From Gnetum montanum (taxonomy: Eukaryota > Streptophyta > Gnetopsida > Gnetales > Gnetaceae), in NCBI GenBank assembly GCA_015680685.1, contig MNCI01007580.1, positions 212,991 through 275,976 on the forward strand: 62,986 nt of DNA, in the 5' to 3' direction. The position numbers and the translations under genes were made by a program. Numbering within the stretch: the stretch's first letter is position 1; each line of letters opens with the position of its first letter. This document shows, piece by piece, positions 22,024 through 32,265 of the stretch. The notes under the pieces were generated by a model. That model did no database searches. It had not been told where the DNA came from and was given only the letters and a program-made list of their open reading frames with translations.

Positions 22024-22337
22024 TTAAAGAAAATAGGAGATAATAACAACCCACTAAAAAATAGGAGATAATAACAACTCACTAAAAAATAGGGGATAAT
22101 AACAACCCATTAAAAAATATGAGATAATAACAACCCACTAAAAAATAGGAAATAATAACAACCTACTAAAAAATAGGGGATAATAACAACCCACTAAAAA
22201 ATAAAAGATAATAACAACCCACTAAAAATAGGAGATAATAATAACCCACTAAAAAATAGGGGATAATAACAACCTACTAAAAAATATGAGATAATAATAA
22301 CCCATTAAAAAATAGGAGATAATAACAACCCACTAAA
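22024..22337 (-). repeat. 28-bp tandem repeat array (about 11 copies)
   Basis: Unit GGAGATAATAACAACCCACT plus AAAAAATA, read on the plus strand; copies differ mainly in the first four bases and at single C/T positions. One copy is 27 bp. Same unit as the left end of the composite, in reverse complement. Confidence 0.9.
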
Positions 22338-22904
22338 ATTTTTTTTTAGTGATCTTGTGCGGCTAGGTAAGGAACGGTAAAATAACAGAAAAAATTAAAA
22401 CCTGAAAAGATTAAAATCTAAAACTTGAAAAGAAACTGAAAAACTCATCAAAGCATTACATTCCACTAACACAAAATGTTTTCGGGGAGTTTCACCCCTC
22501 CTCAGTGTGTTTCTGGTAATGCGGCTGAGCAGTCGAAGCTGCAAAGGCAAGGGATGAGCATGCCAGTATGATACAATTTATAATTTTCCATTTTAGAGAA
22601 AACAAGAGATAATAACAACCCACTAAAAAATAGGGGGGGCCCACTTGTGTTGGCCAAATGGGGGTGGGAGAAGGTACTAGCAATTTGAAAATCAATTTTT
22701 CAAAGTGATCTGTCAAAGTCAACAAGGGTCAGATCTTTTGGGAGAGTCGAAAAAGTGTAGGGTTTAGGAATGTCTTCATGTTTAATCAATGGACATGAGG
22801 GGTCCATCCACACAACAAGGACAGACAAGATTGTGGGTGCACGTTGATAGCTAAAAAAGGAGGGGCGCGGGGGGGGGGGGGGGGGTGAGAGGGAAAAAAG
22901 GGAG

Positions 22905-23495
22905 GAATTCATGAAAAATAGCAACACCTGTAAAAGCAATGGCGCCGATGGTAAAACAGCAGAAGCGGCCAACAACCAATAATAGAAGCAGCTGAAATGG
23001 AAACACAAAAACTAGAATAGAAAAGGCTGCAACAGTGCAGGAGCTGTAGATCCACTAGTTGTAGAAAATCACAACCAGAGCATGAGAGATTAGCAAAGAT
23101 ATCGGGCGATTTGCTAAGGCATGGTGCTAGAAATGGAGCCTCTTGCTGTGGTATGCAGAAACCAACACCGCGATCAACTGTAATGATCTTACAAAGGGAG
23201 GCATTCATGAAAAATAGCAACACCTGTAAAAGCAATGGCGCCGATGGTAAAACAGCAGAAGCGGCCAACAACCAATAATAGAAGCAGCTGAAATGGAAAC
23301 ACAAAAACTAGAAAAGAAAAGGCTGCAACAGTGCAGGAGCTGTAGATCCACTAGTTGTAGAAAATCACAACCAGAGCATGAGAGATTAGCAAAGATGTCG
23401 GGCGATTTGCTAAGGCATGGTGCTCGAAATGTAGCCTCTTGCTGTGGTATGCAGAAACCAACAACGCGATCAACTGTAATGATCTTACAAAGGAG
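22905..23495 (-). repeat. 296-bp direct duplication in B module, right arm
   Basis: ATTCATGAAAAATAGCAACA at 22907 recurs at 23203, and about 290 bases match with a handful of substitutions, for example GATATCGGG versus GATGTCGGG. It is preceded by a run of at least 16 G at about 22869-22886. Confidence 0.85.
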
Positions 23496-23543
23496 AACTA
23501 ACCAAAAATAGGAAGAATGAAAATGGCAAGACTCCAAGAACAG

Positions 23544-23544
23544 N
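23544..23544. other. Assembly gap (1 N) with duplicated flanks
   Basis: The 46 bases from CTAACCAAAAATAGG to CTCCAAGAACAG occur directly left and directly right of the N. Confidence 0.8.
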
Positions 23545-23934
23545 GCTAACCAAAAATAGGAAGAATGAAAATGGCAAGACTCCAAGAACAGCAGCAATAA
23601 GGTTGCTAGTATGCAGAGATCAACCGTACCCAGGCAGCAAGATAGAAAAAAAAAATTTATTTAGGAACTTAAAATTTTTTTTGTGATCTTGTGCAGCTAA
23701 GTAAGGAACGGTTAAGTAGCAGAAGAGATTAAAACCTGAAAAGATTAAAATTTGAAACCTAAAAAGAAACTAAAAAACTCATCAAAGCATTACATTCCAC
23801 TGACACAAAATGTTTTTGGCAAGTTTAACCCCTCCTCAGTGTGTTTTTGGTAATGCGACTGAGTAGTCGAAGCTGCAAAGGTAAGGGATGAGCATGCCAG
23901 TATGATACAATTTATAATATTCCATCTTAGAGAA

Positions 23935-24138
23935 AATAGGAGATCATAACAACCCATTAAAAAATAAGGGATAATAACAAGCCACTAAAAAATAAGGGAT
24001 AATAACAACCCACTAAAAAATAGGAATAGGAAATAATAACAACCTACTAAAAAATAGGAGATAATAACAACTCACTAAAAAATAGGAGATAATAACAACC
24101 CACTAAAAAATAGAGGATAATAACAACCCACTAAAAAA
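23935..24138 (-). repeat. 28-bp tandem repeats, right end of composite (about 7 copies)
   Basis: Same unit as at 22024-22337, with one 34-base variant (GGAATAGGAAATAATAACAA). It ends in ACTAAAAAAAG at the joint with an LTR fragment. Confidence 0.85.
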
Positions 24139-24576
24139 AGAGGCGGCTTCCCTTGTTCAAGATAGTTAGACTTAGACCCTTAGTTAAACTCTTACCGTTT
24201 TACCATTTCAAAGGTAGAATAATTCTTGTGTGCTCGCAGTAGGAGTCATAGAGTGAACGGATGTTTATTCGAGCAATTTGTACCTGAGCACACATTTGTG
24301 TATGACAATAAAGACAAACTTTATGATGAACCTTGCAGGATACAGATTAAGCTAAATAATAATTAATTAGTGTTGAATGTTTAAATGCTTTCCTAGTTAA
24401 TTAATCTCTCTCAACCTTTGACTCTCCTAGTTAAGTACAGTCAGTACGACCACTTCAAGCATGTGTGTAGCGCTTGGTAACCCAATAACAATTAGCGTTT
24501 GGTAATCCCAGTAGTGTTGCCCTGGTTCAGGATGTATGCGGCAAGTGGGAACGAATACTGGTGTTAGGAGTAATTA
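24139..24576 (+). repeat. Inverted fragment of a C-type LTR
   Basis: Plus-oriented LTR piece starting at AAGAGGCGGCTTCCCTTG, which in the complete LTRs directly follows TATAAAT, and ending at GGTGTTAGGAGTAATTA. It contains AATAAAGACAAACTT (R-region polyA signal) and GCGTTTGGTAATCCCAGTAG. U3, TATA box and the U5 end are missing. It faces the C/D LTR across the composite in opposite orientation. Confidence 0.8.
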
Positions 24577-26746
24577 TACCTTTTCACATTTCTTATCAAT
24601 ATTCACATTCTTTCATACATTTTCATTTCTTAATCCTTTAATATTCTTTAATATTTTCCAAGTTCCTCTTTTATTTTACCATTTTTCTATGATTTTCATT
24701 ATTCATTTTGTGCATATTTTTGTTAATTTTTTAATAAAGTGCAAGGAAGAAGGTAAGATGTAGTCCTAATAAGGTGAATATTTCTCTATATTATCAAATC
24801 ATAAGGGACTGATTAGCTATACAGTGAAACCATGACATCCATCCATCCATTCCAACAATAAGAAGTTCTTACCATGGCCATAATGATATTCTTCTTGTAA
24901 TAAAACTATGAATAAACCCGTGATCATTATACTTGGACAAAAGAGTGAAGAACCAAGTGGGAATGACAAGGGTGTGAAATCAAAAGAACTTATGGATACT
25001 CTTAGATTACTATTGTGAGTTCTATCTTGTTACTAAGGATTTATTATTTCCTTGTAGATCTACCGAAAAATGGAAGTAAGAGTATAATAAGTGCTACCTT
25101 ACCATGTCACTAGAAAGACATGTTACCCATGCCTAAAGGTAGTCCTCTTGTAAGGTCGACATAATTAAAATAAAATCCATGCACAGAATAAATTTTTGGG
25201 GGTTTCACTAGAAAGACATGTTACCCATGCTTGAAGATAGCCCTATGGTAAGGTTGACACAATTAAAATAAAATCCATGCATAGAGTAAATTTCTTGAGG
25301 TCCCACTAGAAAGACATGTTACCCATGCTTGAAGGTAAGAAACTTCCCAGGAATCTCAAAAATAAAAGAGTGTAATGAATAAACTCTTCCCTTGAACAAC
25401 ATGTTAAGTGGTAATTCTCCTTACAACAGTTATATTCTTATGGTTATGACTCCCAGGGATAAAACAATGCAATGTCACTAGAAAGTGGCTTGGACTTGGT
25501 TTGAATCTTGGAAAGAAAGGCTAATGACTACTTTAACCATAGATTACACACAAGAATTCATTATGCTTATGGTAAGATACCTCACATTCTAATTTCAGTA
25601 ATTTCTTCTATAGTCCATTCCACCTCACTATATATTTAATCAGAACTTTATGGTTTTGTATAATATAGTGTTATTTTCCCAATTTGGTGATATTAACATG
25701 TGTGTTTTGTTAGATAGGTATGTCTTATGCTCAATTCCTTGAGTGCCTAAAGACACTTTTAGGCATGATTATACAAGGGCACTCTAGGCTAGAGCCTACT
25801 TTTGGGAGGATCCACTTGTATAACTCTTGTATTTCATACTTGACAAACAATTCCACATCATCTTGTGCCTTTTGAAACAATCAAGATTCAATAAATACTT
25901 CCCATACCATCTAATAATCTTTCCATACATTTGAAATTCTTAACCCATCTCTTATTTGTTCAATAAACTTTCGTTGCTTGAGATTCCTTCCTTATGAAAT
26001 TTGAATGCCAAATTCTCGAAAACTATGCATTATTAATGACCCAAGACCCATTGGAGAAGCTTCACATCTTCCAAACATTTGAATTGACTCATTTTTCCCT
26101 AGAAAATTCAACAAAAATTTGAATTTTTTTTTATGGTGATGTTGTAGCTACAATGTCATAGTCCCTACAATGTTGCACACATAAAAATAGTATATATATA
26201 TGCATCAGAGTTAACAAAAGTTTTCATTTCTTCATTTTTTAGCAAGAGAAGTTCTTGCAATTTTCCTCTGAACTCTTGCACACTAACTTCCCAAGGCCAT
26301 AACTTCATTCCCATAGCTTTAATTTTTGAAATTCTTGAACTCTATTGACCCCGAAACACTCAACTTAATCTTGGGGGGTACATTACGTGGTACATCTAAA
26401 AATTTGAGCCGAAAATTGTAACACTTGGAAGATACTATAAAGGGTAAGTATAAGGAAACAATGATAACCTTATCATTAATCAATCAAACTTAAGCAAAAG
26501 AACTTAGTTAATTCTCCTAATTAACCATACCAACTATTTCAAGGCACACTAAGCAAGAAAATGATAATTGTGGAAGGTTAGAAGTAATTAAAGATATAAC
26601 ACTTAAGGGGTTTCATTTTGAAAATTTTTCTAGCTCTACAGTCATAATAAGATAAGAACTTAATCTAACCAAGAGTACGAGGAAGATAAAGACTATTAAG
26701 AACTGATGTAAACACTTTAATAATTCCAAACCCTTGTTGATTGCAG
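24577..26746 (+). other. Post-pol noncoding region of element F (left-truncated)
   Basis: No gene seen. AT-rich start (24577-24740), a 98-bp tandem repeat (25108-25336), the conserved post-pol block at about 25733-25815 (GAGCCTACTTTTGGGAGGAT), and at the right end an acceptor-like TTGTTGATTGCAG directly before the aORF. gag and pol of F are absent from the window. Confidence 0.55.
25108..25336. repeat. 98-bp tandem repeat (2.3 copies)
   Basis: CACTAGAAAGACATGTTACC starts at 25108, 25206 and 25304, exactly 98 bases apart. Between them the copies share AATTAAAATAAAATCCATGC. Confidence 0.9.
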
Positions 26747-28293
26747 ATGGCCCCAAAGAGACTAGCAATTAAAGAACATTCCCAACATGGGAGCAAAAGA
26801 CCAAGAGGCCATGGGAGAGGCCAAGCTAAAGAACAAACTTCCCAAGCTATACATGCATTACAAGAGATCTAATTATATAGCACTCATTAAGAAACTCCTG
26901 CAATCAAGCACTCAACCTAAGGAGAGGCAGAAGTCCCACTAGCACCTGAATAAGGGCAACGCCTCATGTTACCTCTAGAATGCCTCCAAGCCATATAAGA
27001 AAAATCCATCATGTCCATAGTTATTATGGAATTAAACTTTGGTCCTTTTATGGAATTTTCTCCATAAGCTGTGAAGATGCAACTCCAAGTGTCTCCTTGA
27101 TGGCCTACATTATCCAACAATGGTAAATGGTATTTGTGAGAAACCTACCAATTTTGGCAAAGAAAATAGGCTGATGCAACAATGAAAATTGAAGGAGTCT
27201 CTATGCCATACTCGGTAGATGCAATCACCAAGGCCCTTAACATTCTAAATGAAGTATAAAATGTGACACAAATTTCAACAAGATCAAATATCGATGTGAA
27301 GAGGTTGTGGTTGCAAAGGGCATATAGGAAAGAAGATAAAGACTATAGTGAGCTCATAGTTGAAGAGAAAATATATTTTGAGATTGAAACCTATCATTTG
27401 TTTCGAACTAAAAGGCCTAATAGAATATCCACATATGCGGCCAAAGGAAGCACAATCCTAATGGGGAAATTTAATGCTAACATTGGTCATTTGTTCTTCC
27501 TCAAAATTGAAAGGCAATTTGAAGAAAAAAAAGGTAGGGAAACTGATACTTCCATTCTCTTGCCTCATTAAGAAGTTGTGCTGATAAGCTAGAATCCTAG
27601 GATGTACCAATGATGTTCCAAGAAAGGCCCAAAATGCTTCCTATGCATAGATGTTTAAGTTGGTGTCACTATAGAAAAATCAGCTAGAGAAGTTGTTAGG
27701 CACTAAGGGAGTTGCAAGTTCCACGTCTACTAATAACATTTCAACTACCGATCAATAGCACCAAGAAGGACCTAGCAATTGCAAGTTGAACAATAACAAC
27801 AACAACAACAAGTCTCATCACTACTGCCATAAGACTATAGACCGTCTATGAGCCATCTACAACAAATTGTTGAAATAATAAATTGGGGAACAAGGGATGG
27901 AGCTAATCTGTACAAAGTATGAGAGAGCTTTGTTAGATTCGCGATATCCATAGATTTGGCCAATGGGTAGGTGTCACTACAAATAGGAGGAGAGGATGAT
28001 TGGGCATAATAGATTTTTAGAAATGCTGCATCATTTCAAGTCATGCTCAAAATTGGTGAAGGCACCATAGTTATGATCATGCAACATCAAGATGTAGCAA
28101 GAGCCGCAGAGGTCATCATTGACCATGTTAAGGAATCATTCAATGTACTTGTTGTGCCACCAACCAATATATCTAGAGCAAGAAATGCTCAAATGGTTGC
28201 TAGAACCTCAATGACACCTACAGAACATGAAGACATTTTGTAAAAATTGCTGCAAATGGGCCAAGGTATACAAAATATTTTTGATATCCCAAG
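26747..28293 (+). pseudogene. aORF of element F, first part
   Basis: Additional ORF between pol and the PPT. It starts at 26747 with MAPKRLAIKEHSQHGSKRPR right after GATTGCAG. It keeps IMELNFGPFMEFSP and TYQFWQRK, then VDAITKALNILNEV, in the same order as the aORFs of H and E. An open stretch at 27263-27571 has no recognised domain. The pattern ELNFGPF...ETYQFW...V.FS..AI...L resembles the putative plant transposon protein domain found in Athila-type ORFs; this is an inference from pattern only. The frame has several stops and is cut at 28293 by element E; it continues at 50798. Confidence 0.6.
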
Positions 28294-29166
28294 TGATGAG
28301 CGATGAGGTACCCTTACGCCCAACCATATGAATCACAAAGCGTTCATGCACGATCTAGTCAAATTTCATGGACTTTATTATTTTCGGTGCACTAGTCCTC
28401 TAAGAAGTGAATCTTTACCTTAAGGTCAATCATTGTCTTCCCAATTACACTTGTGATGCATATTGGTATGGTTAAGTGTAATTAAGGCATCTAATTTTTA
28501 TCATTTTTGTTTTATGGTTTGGTGTTAAAATGTAGATGAAAGTAATTGGATTAAGTAATGTAGATTAACTAATTATCTAGCATTTAACTAATCCTGACAT
28601 AAGCATCCGGTCCCACTTTTCATACACATCTTGAACCCACGTATCCACTGCTAGGTGGCCAAGCAGTACGCTACTGGGCGTACCAAGCAATAATGCTACT
28701 ATGACTACCAAGCGAATACGTGTTATGCTCGAAGTGGTCATACTTATGTGTGTAATTTATCTTGTCTAATTGCCTCATTAACTTAATTATTGGAAATAAT
28801 TAATAAACAATTGCAACATTAAATAAATTATTGAAAACATTAAGTGCATAAATGAAAATAGCTAGTCTATCCAAAGTGCTACAAGGTTTATCAGAAAGCT
28901 TGTCTTTATTGCTACATACATTGTCATGCTAAGGTACAATAATGCCCGAATAAAGATCCGTACACTCAATGACTCCTGCTGCAGGCACTCGGGGGAAACA
29001 TTCTAACTTTCAAATGAAAAAACTGCAAGAGATTTGTTGCAACTACAATCTCTTATGCCATAAATGTGATGGGTAGGCACATATTTATAGCTGAAAACCA
29101 ACATGTGTCAACGAGGCCCAATCGACGAGGCCTTGTTGACGTAGCCAACTAAACTGCAACTCATCA
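28294..29166 (-). repeat. 3' LTR of element E (873 bp)
   Basis: TGATGAGCGATGAGG to CTCATCA minus one variation (ACTCATCA at the end). TATA box at 29082-29089; upstream of it, in transcription sense, are GTTGACGTAGCC / TCGACGAGGCC motifs (about 29108-29146) in place of the GATATC palindromes of A, C and H. Confidence 0.87.
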
Positions 29167-29180
29167 TACCCCCACAACTG
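29167..29180 (-). promoter_or_regulatory. Polypurine tract of element E
   Basis: Minus strand CAGTTGTGGGGGTA, two changes from the family form, directly before the LTR. Confidence 0.75.
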
Positions 29181-29399
29181 AATGAAAACTCATCCTTTAG
29201 TTCTTTTACAAAATTGGGAAGGTATGGGATTATTGATTGACTTTTTCTCAAACAAAACAAACTGATTGACTTGACAAAAAATGGAGTGCCTAGGTGTACA
29301 AATCAACACATTACAAAAATGATGGTGTTCATGACACAATATTGAACACCATGATACAACTCTTCAAAATTGGACAACACATTCTTGGATGACATGAAG

Positions 29400-32265
29400 T
29401 TGTATGGAGAAGATCAGATGGTCCCAAGCGATGGTGTTTCCTAACGTTCTAATGGGCCTTCACTAGCTTTACGCATGGGTGGCAGTTGAGGTGGTTGTAG
29501 CTATCCTGCTATTGCTGTAACTTCAGTAGGAGGCGGAAAGCATCCAGCAATGCTTTCATTTTATCCTCCTTGCTTTTGGGATCATGCACCATCCATGTAG
29601 CGTCACCAATTTGGGTTGGAATGGGCACATCCCAGGGACATAGGATTGCTAGAAATAGCTCCTTTGCATTGACGAACCAAGCAGCGAACTATTTGCATTC
29701 AATGTCGAACACCCTGGCTATGTCTTTTAGCTCTTGGTAGTCATTCATTCGTTTGGCTCAGTTCTCAATGATTGATCGTTGATCTTTGAACCATGCTTTG
29801 AGAACTTCGAGTTCAATGTTTGTAGTCTTAGGCTTTTTCTTGGTGTGTTTGTGGTTCTTGAACTCTACCTTGTATAACAAATACGAGCTAGCCACTTGAT
29901 TTTCTAACTTTGATCGTAGCCATTCGATAATTAGCATTGCCAGATTTGCATATTGGAGGTTGGCCAACTCCATATATTTTGTCATTTCTTCGATTTGCAA
30001 CTCTTTTAAATGGATCTCTACTTTATTATAGGCATTGATCCCATTAATGATGGGTTGCCACATTTCTCTTCCCTATTGGAGTTACTGGAGGGCTTCATTC
30101 AATTTCACCTTTTCCATCTGAATGTGTTTTTCATTAACTTCCTTTTGCAAGCTAACTTGGTCTCTATAGTAATTCTTCACTTGTTCAAGCTTGAGGGTCT
30201 CAACTTTCTAGGTGACGATCTCGATGGCAGATTTTTGGTGCAAGGCACACACTTCCTCCATTAATAGATTTTTGATTTTTTGTAGCTAATCTCCTCAATT
30301 TTGTGCTCACCCTGGCAAGCTACTCCTACTATTGATGAATAAATTCTTGCATTTGGTCCTTCTGAGCATCAACATTTCACAAGCGGTAATTCTGTGTGAT
30401 TAGGATCTCGTTCTCCTGGTGCATCTGTATCAAGTTCTACTGAATTGCATACATTTTTGCTTCAGTTATGGATTGTTTGAAGATGGCTATGACTGCTTCC
30501 TTCTTAGCCTCCTAGAATTATTCTTGAAGCTATTTGAAAGCTTCATCTCTTATTATTGTTGGGCTAAGAATCGTAGGATCTACAAGTCAGGCATGTAGTT
30601 CGGTAACCTCCATAGCCAGACATTGATTTCATTCTTGGGCCATTTCGAGTTGCTCCTCCAAAATAGTGCATTTGCCCCTTGCATTTAGTAGCTTTGACTG
30701 GGTCATAGTCATGTCTTCCAGAAAATCAAAATATCCAAAATCAGTTGCTCAGTTCCCACTAGTCATTCCAGCAATTCTTCATGCTAGGTTGCATTTAGCT
30801 TTTCACTGACCATGCTTGTGGATGTCTACACATCTTGAAGTGTAGATACGTTTAGTATAAATGCCACGAGTGCATTCAATGCATCAGCAACATGGTCAGC
30901 AACAACTGCAGTTCCCGTTTCTTGCTCTTGGTGCTACATCACCAAGATAGCTGCCTCTTTATCTTCCTCCAAATGCATTGAGAAAGTGGCAACATCCCTA
31001 GAGATTTTTGAAAATAGATGATGTTGTGATAAAGACACTGTCACCTCCCAAACATTGGGATCTAACCTTGTAGGTAGCTACGTTCATTGGGTAGAGAAAA
31101 TTGGACCACCCCTCTCCATTTGACTAACTATTCAAGCCACCTCATTAAGGTGACTCATCACTCATCGATACACAAATGGATTTGCCCCACTTGTTCCTGC
31201 TCATTGCTCTTATTCACTTAAGATCTACTCTTAGATTTTGTGTAGATGCTTAATGGTTGCGTAGGCCTCCAGCGTTGTTTCTTGAGTGGGTGGCAGTGGT
31301 GGCTATTCCTCTTTTTAGGTCATTGTTGGTGTTTTATCTTTCATGATTTTTGACTATGAGCCCAAAGGAACATGCCTGATGGTATCGTTGGAGTAGCACA
31401 TGATGCCCACCCTTTTGTAGAGTTTCTAGATGAGACATAGAAAGGGCAAGGTCTTCCTTCCATGTTCATTTTCCTTGAAGCATTTTTTGATCTCTAAGTA
31501 GATTAGTTATGGTTGATGAAAAATTTTCTACTTAGAGCAACACATGCTTGGGTAGTGAAGGCGATCACCTTGCTTAGCCGCATCATGAGATTGAGGTGAT
31601 AGGCCACAATTTTGAAGTAAATTCGTTTTGTCAATGTGAGTGCACCGTACTCCTTACGGTTAATCCCATAGCATCATTGGGTCCACTCCCTCTTGGCCTC
31701 AGCATTTTCTTTCATGGATAGTTTTGCTAGCTGTGTTCTAGTGTCAGGCAACCCAAGTGCCTATGCAATAGCTTCTACCAAGTAGGACACTTGAATGTCC
31801 TTGATTTTGACAATGGATCCCAGACTTCTATTACTCCAGAAGAGATATGTCTCTTCCATGTACCATTTTCCACTAGATGTGATTACTGGTCACATGGGAG
31901 AGGTTTGTAATTGAGTCTTGACATCTACTAGAGCTTTTTCAAGGAATGGCATGAAGTTGATCTCTTGAAGAACTAATCGTTGGGTCTCTCGGGACCTAAT
32001 GATGTTAAGACATGCTTGAGTCAAAGTGACCTAAAGACTTGGCATGGATGAGGCACTTTTCCTCACTGTGATTGTTCAATTAGCACTTTTTTTTGGGAAT
32101 CTATTGGATAGATTCCACTTCGGGCTCATCACAAAGAGGTCCCATTACATGGGTTGCTTTTGGTAATTCTTGGCCTTGTTCTTGTTGGCTCCTTCAAGCT
32201 CTGGGCCACTTCTCCCATGGTTGAGAGAGTTCTTATTCCTATGGGTGATTTTGTTTTGGTGCCAT
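29400..32265 (-). pseudogene. aORF of element E
   Basis: Starts at 32265 with MAPKQNHP directly after a minus-strand TGTGATTATAG, the same AG-then-ATGGC arrangement as in F and H. Within about the first 400 codons in shifting frames: EINFMPFLEKALVDVKTQL, TSSGKWYMEETYLFWSN and YLVEAIAQALGLP-like sequence, collinear with F and H. The C-terminal half is rich in Lys, Glu and Leu, with coiled-coil character; the open stretch 30063-29758 contains MELANLQYANLAMLIIEWLR, nearly the same as in F (51520-51570). Many stops and frameshifts. Function unknown; a role as an envelope-like or accessory protein is only analogy from its position. Confidence 0.65.

Larger units (their letters stand above)
20362..24138. 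mobile_element. Unclassified foldback-like composite (3.8 kb)
   Basis: Built from three modules: R, tandem 28-bp repeats (TAGTGGGTTGTTATTATC core); A, about 250-300 bp with GGGAGATTATAAATTGTATCG and ending GCACAAGATCACCAAAAA; and B, about 0.7-1.0 kb. The left arm reads R-A-B-R-A in plus orientation (20362-21735). After a short spacer (about 21736-21770) the right arm reads the same modules in reverse complement: A-R, A-R, B, A, R (21771-24138). Both outer ends are inverted copies of the 28-bp repeat. No transposase, RT or other domain is visible. Possible identities are a foldback transposon, a TRIM-like LTR pair that was inverted, or a rearranged satellite-bearing element. Confidence 0.6.

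Noticed and set aside
22024-22337. CRISPR array
   Set aside because: The 28-bp units are directly tandem without unique spacers, and the context is a plant nuclear repeat.
22909-23597. 130-residue Cys-rich open frames (minus strand) as a secreted peptide
   Set aside because: They arise from the 296-bp duplication and span an N gap; frame not conserved in the left arm of the composite.
27263-27571. Independent 102-codon host gene
   Set aside because: It lies inside the aORF of F, between conserved aORF segments, and is the best-preserved part of that pseudogene.
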